A stretch of DNA of 64,000 nt, taken from NCBI RefSeq assembly GCF_000786215.1, contig NZ_JROG01000003.1, positions 1 through 64,000 of the forward strand. Direction: 5' to 3'. A model generated the notes under the pieces. It was not told the origin of the DNA. It did not search any database and saw nothing but the letters and a program-made list of their open reading frames with translations. Shown here one piece after another: positions 63,519 through 64,000 of the stretch (positions within the stretch are counted from its first letter, which is position 1; each line of letters starts with the position of its first letter). This stretch comes from Sphingomonas sp. 35-24ZXX. GTDB lineage: Bacteria; Pseudomonadota; Alphaproteobacteria; Sphingomonadales; Sphingomonadaceae. Both the position numbers and the translations under genes were made by a program.

Positions 63519-64000
63519 TTACGCGAACACGCTGGCGAGATCCTCGCTGCTTGCGCCTTCCCGGGTTCCGCGCAGTTCGATGTAAACGGCGGCAATCCCC
63601 GCCGAGCCGACGGCGGCGCTCGCAGTGCTCAGCAAGGCGCTGCTGACCACGGTCAGCGAATCGCTGATCATCGAGATCACGCCGATCGGGATGGCGATGA
63701 TGAAGCTGAACACGAAAAACACGATGATCAGCCCCAGCAGCCTCAGCCGCGAACCCTTGGTCAGCGCCGCGCTGCGGCCAAGCGCCTCGAACACGCCCAG
63801 ATTTTCGACCATCAGTGCGGGCACGGCCACCATCCACATCAGGTAGAGGATGATGCCGGGGATGATCAGCAGCACCAGGCCCAGGCTGATGCCCACGGCG
63901 ACGACGATCCCCAGCCCGATCAGCGGAAGCAGTTTCGACACTGCTCGCCCGACACATTCGCCGAAGTTGACCGGACGGCCTGCCAGGTCGTTGGCAGATG
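63519..64000 (-). CDS. Predicted membrane protein, 5' part cut by window end
   Basis: The frame stays open to the right edge, so the gene is partial; a GTG at 63941 is in frame but is probably internal, since upstream residues ([16 protein letters not shown]) look coding. The visible part has three to four hydrophobic segments: two long helices near its start, then [22 protein letters not shown] and another helix pair. The pattern of a glycine-rich helix and VE(N/G)xGxxEALxRS resembles the membrane domain of YciC/glycerophosphodiesterase-associated proteins. Function unknown. Confidence 0.7.
   Translation of the reverse strand, partial: SANDLAGRPVNFGECVGRAVSKLLPLIGLGIVVAVGISLGLVLLIIPGIILYLMWMVAVPALMVENLGVFEALGRSAALTKGSRLRLLGLIIVFFVFSFIIAIPIGVISMISDSLTVVSSALLSTASAAVGSAGIAAVYIELRGTREGASSEDLASVFA

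Overview
The window looks like a chromosomal segment of an alphaproteobacterium, most probably Sphingomonadales (Sphingomonas, Sphingobium, Novosphingobium or Blastomonas type). The grounds are a high-GC genome, the gene order mreB-mreC-mreD-mrdA-rodA, an HWE-type sensor kinase beside a single receiver protein and a Crp-like regulator, an sdhE-mfd pair divergent from recG, and the style of the housekeeping proteins. No rRNA, CRISPR array or replication origin was seen. Two tRNA genes are present: Lys(CTT) and Asn(GTT).

Positions 1-11,675 are an accessory region that stops exactly at the 3' end of the tRNA-Lys gene, the classic edge of a genomic island. It carries a 1015-residue protein with an N-terminal purine-nucleoside-phosphorylase/nucleosidase domain and a STAND-like body whose P-loop is degraded. 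Next come an IS630-family element, a DUF3800 (RNase H-fold) plus PIN-like protein pair, a RES-domain (NAD-attacking) protein divergent from an Apea-like HEPN protein, and a DUF4238 protein. These families recur as effectors in phage defence and toxin systems, so the stretch reads as a defence island. No helicase, restriction-modification gene or integrase is visible; the other island end lies outside the window.

From 11,676 to the right edge the DNA is core chromosome. Blocks in order: the cell-elongation locus (rodA, mrdA, mreD, mreC, mreB); mutL; a small low-GC orphan gene and a lipoprotein; a MaoC hydratase; a phosphorus-acquisition block (NPP-type phosphodiesterase coupled to phoD, a Tat-signal SDR, and phoX), with candidate Pho boxes before phoD and phoX; ychF; pth with an overlapping gene for a shortened SEDS-like membrane protein; rplY; a TraB/GumN lipoprotein; a patatin-like protein; radA, cvpA, a NifU/IscU-like protein and a Kef-type antiporter; secA and a TSUP transporter; tRNA-Asn; nadK divergent from a degenerate-GGDEF/EAL protein; mfd-sdhE divergent from recG; a PilZ protein; tyrS; a DmeF-like metal exporter; a TerB-like protein; an acyltransferase coupled to a DUF1295 membrane protein; a DUF167 protein; a DUF885 hydrolase; a receiver/HWE kinase/Crp signalling group; an acyl-CoA synthetase with two palindromes upstream; and a membrane protein cut by the window end.

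The strongest candidates for undescribed biology are the PNP-pseudoSTAND protein, the DUF3800-PIN pair and the RES/HEPN divergent pair. In the core, the shortened SEDS relative and the two putative Pho boxes deserve a check. Function assignments come from motif recognition by eye; no database search was run.
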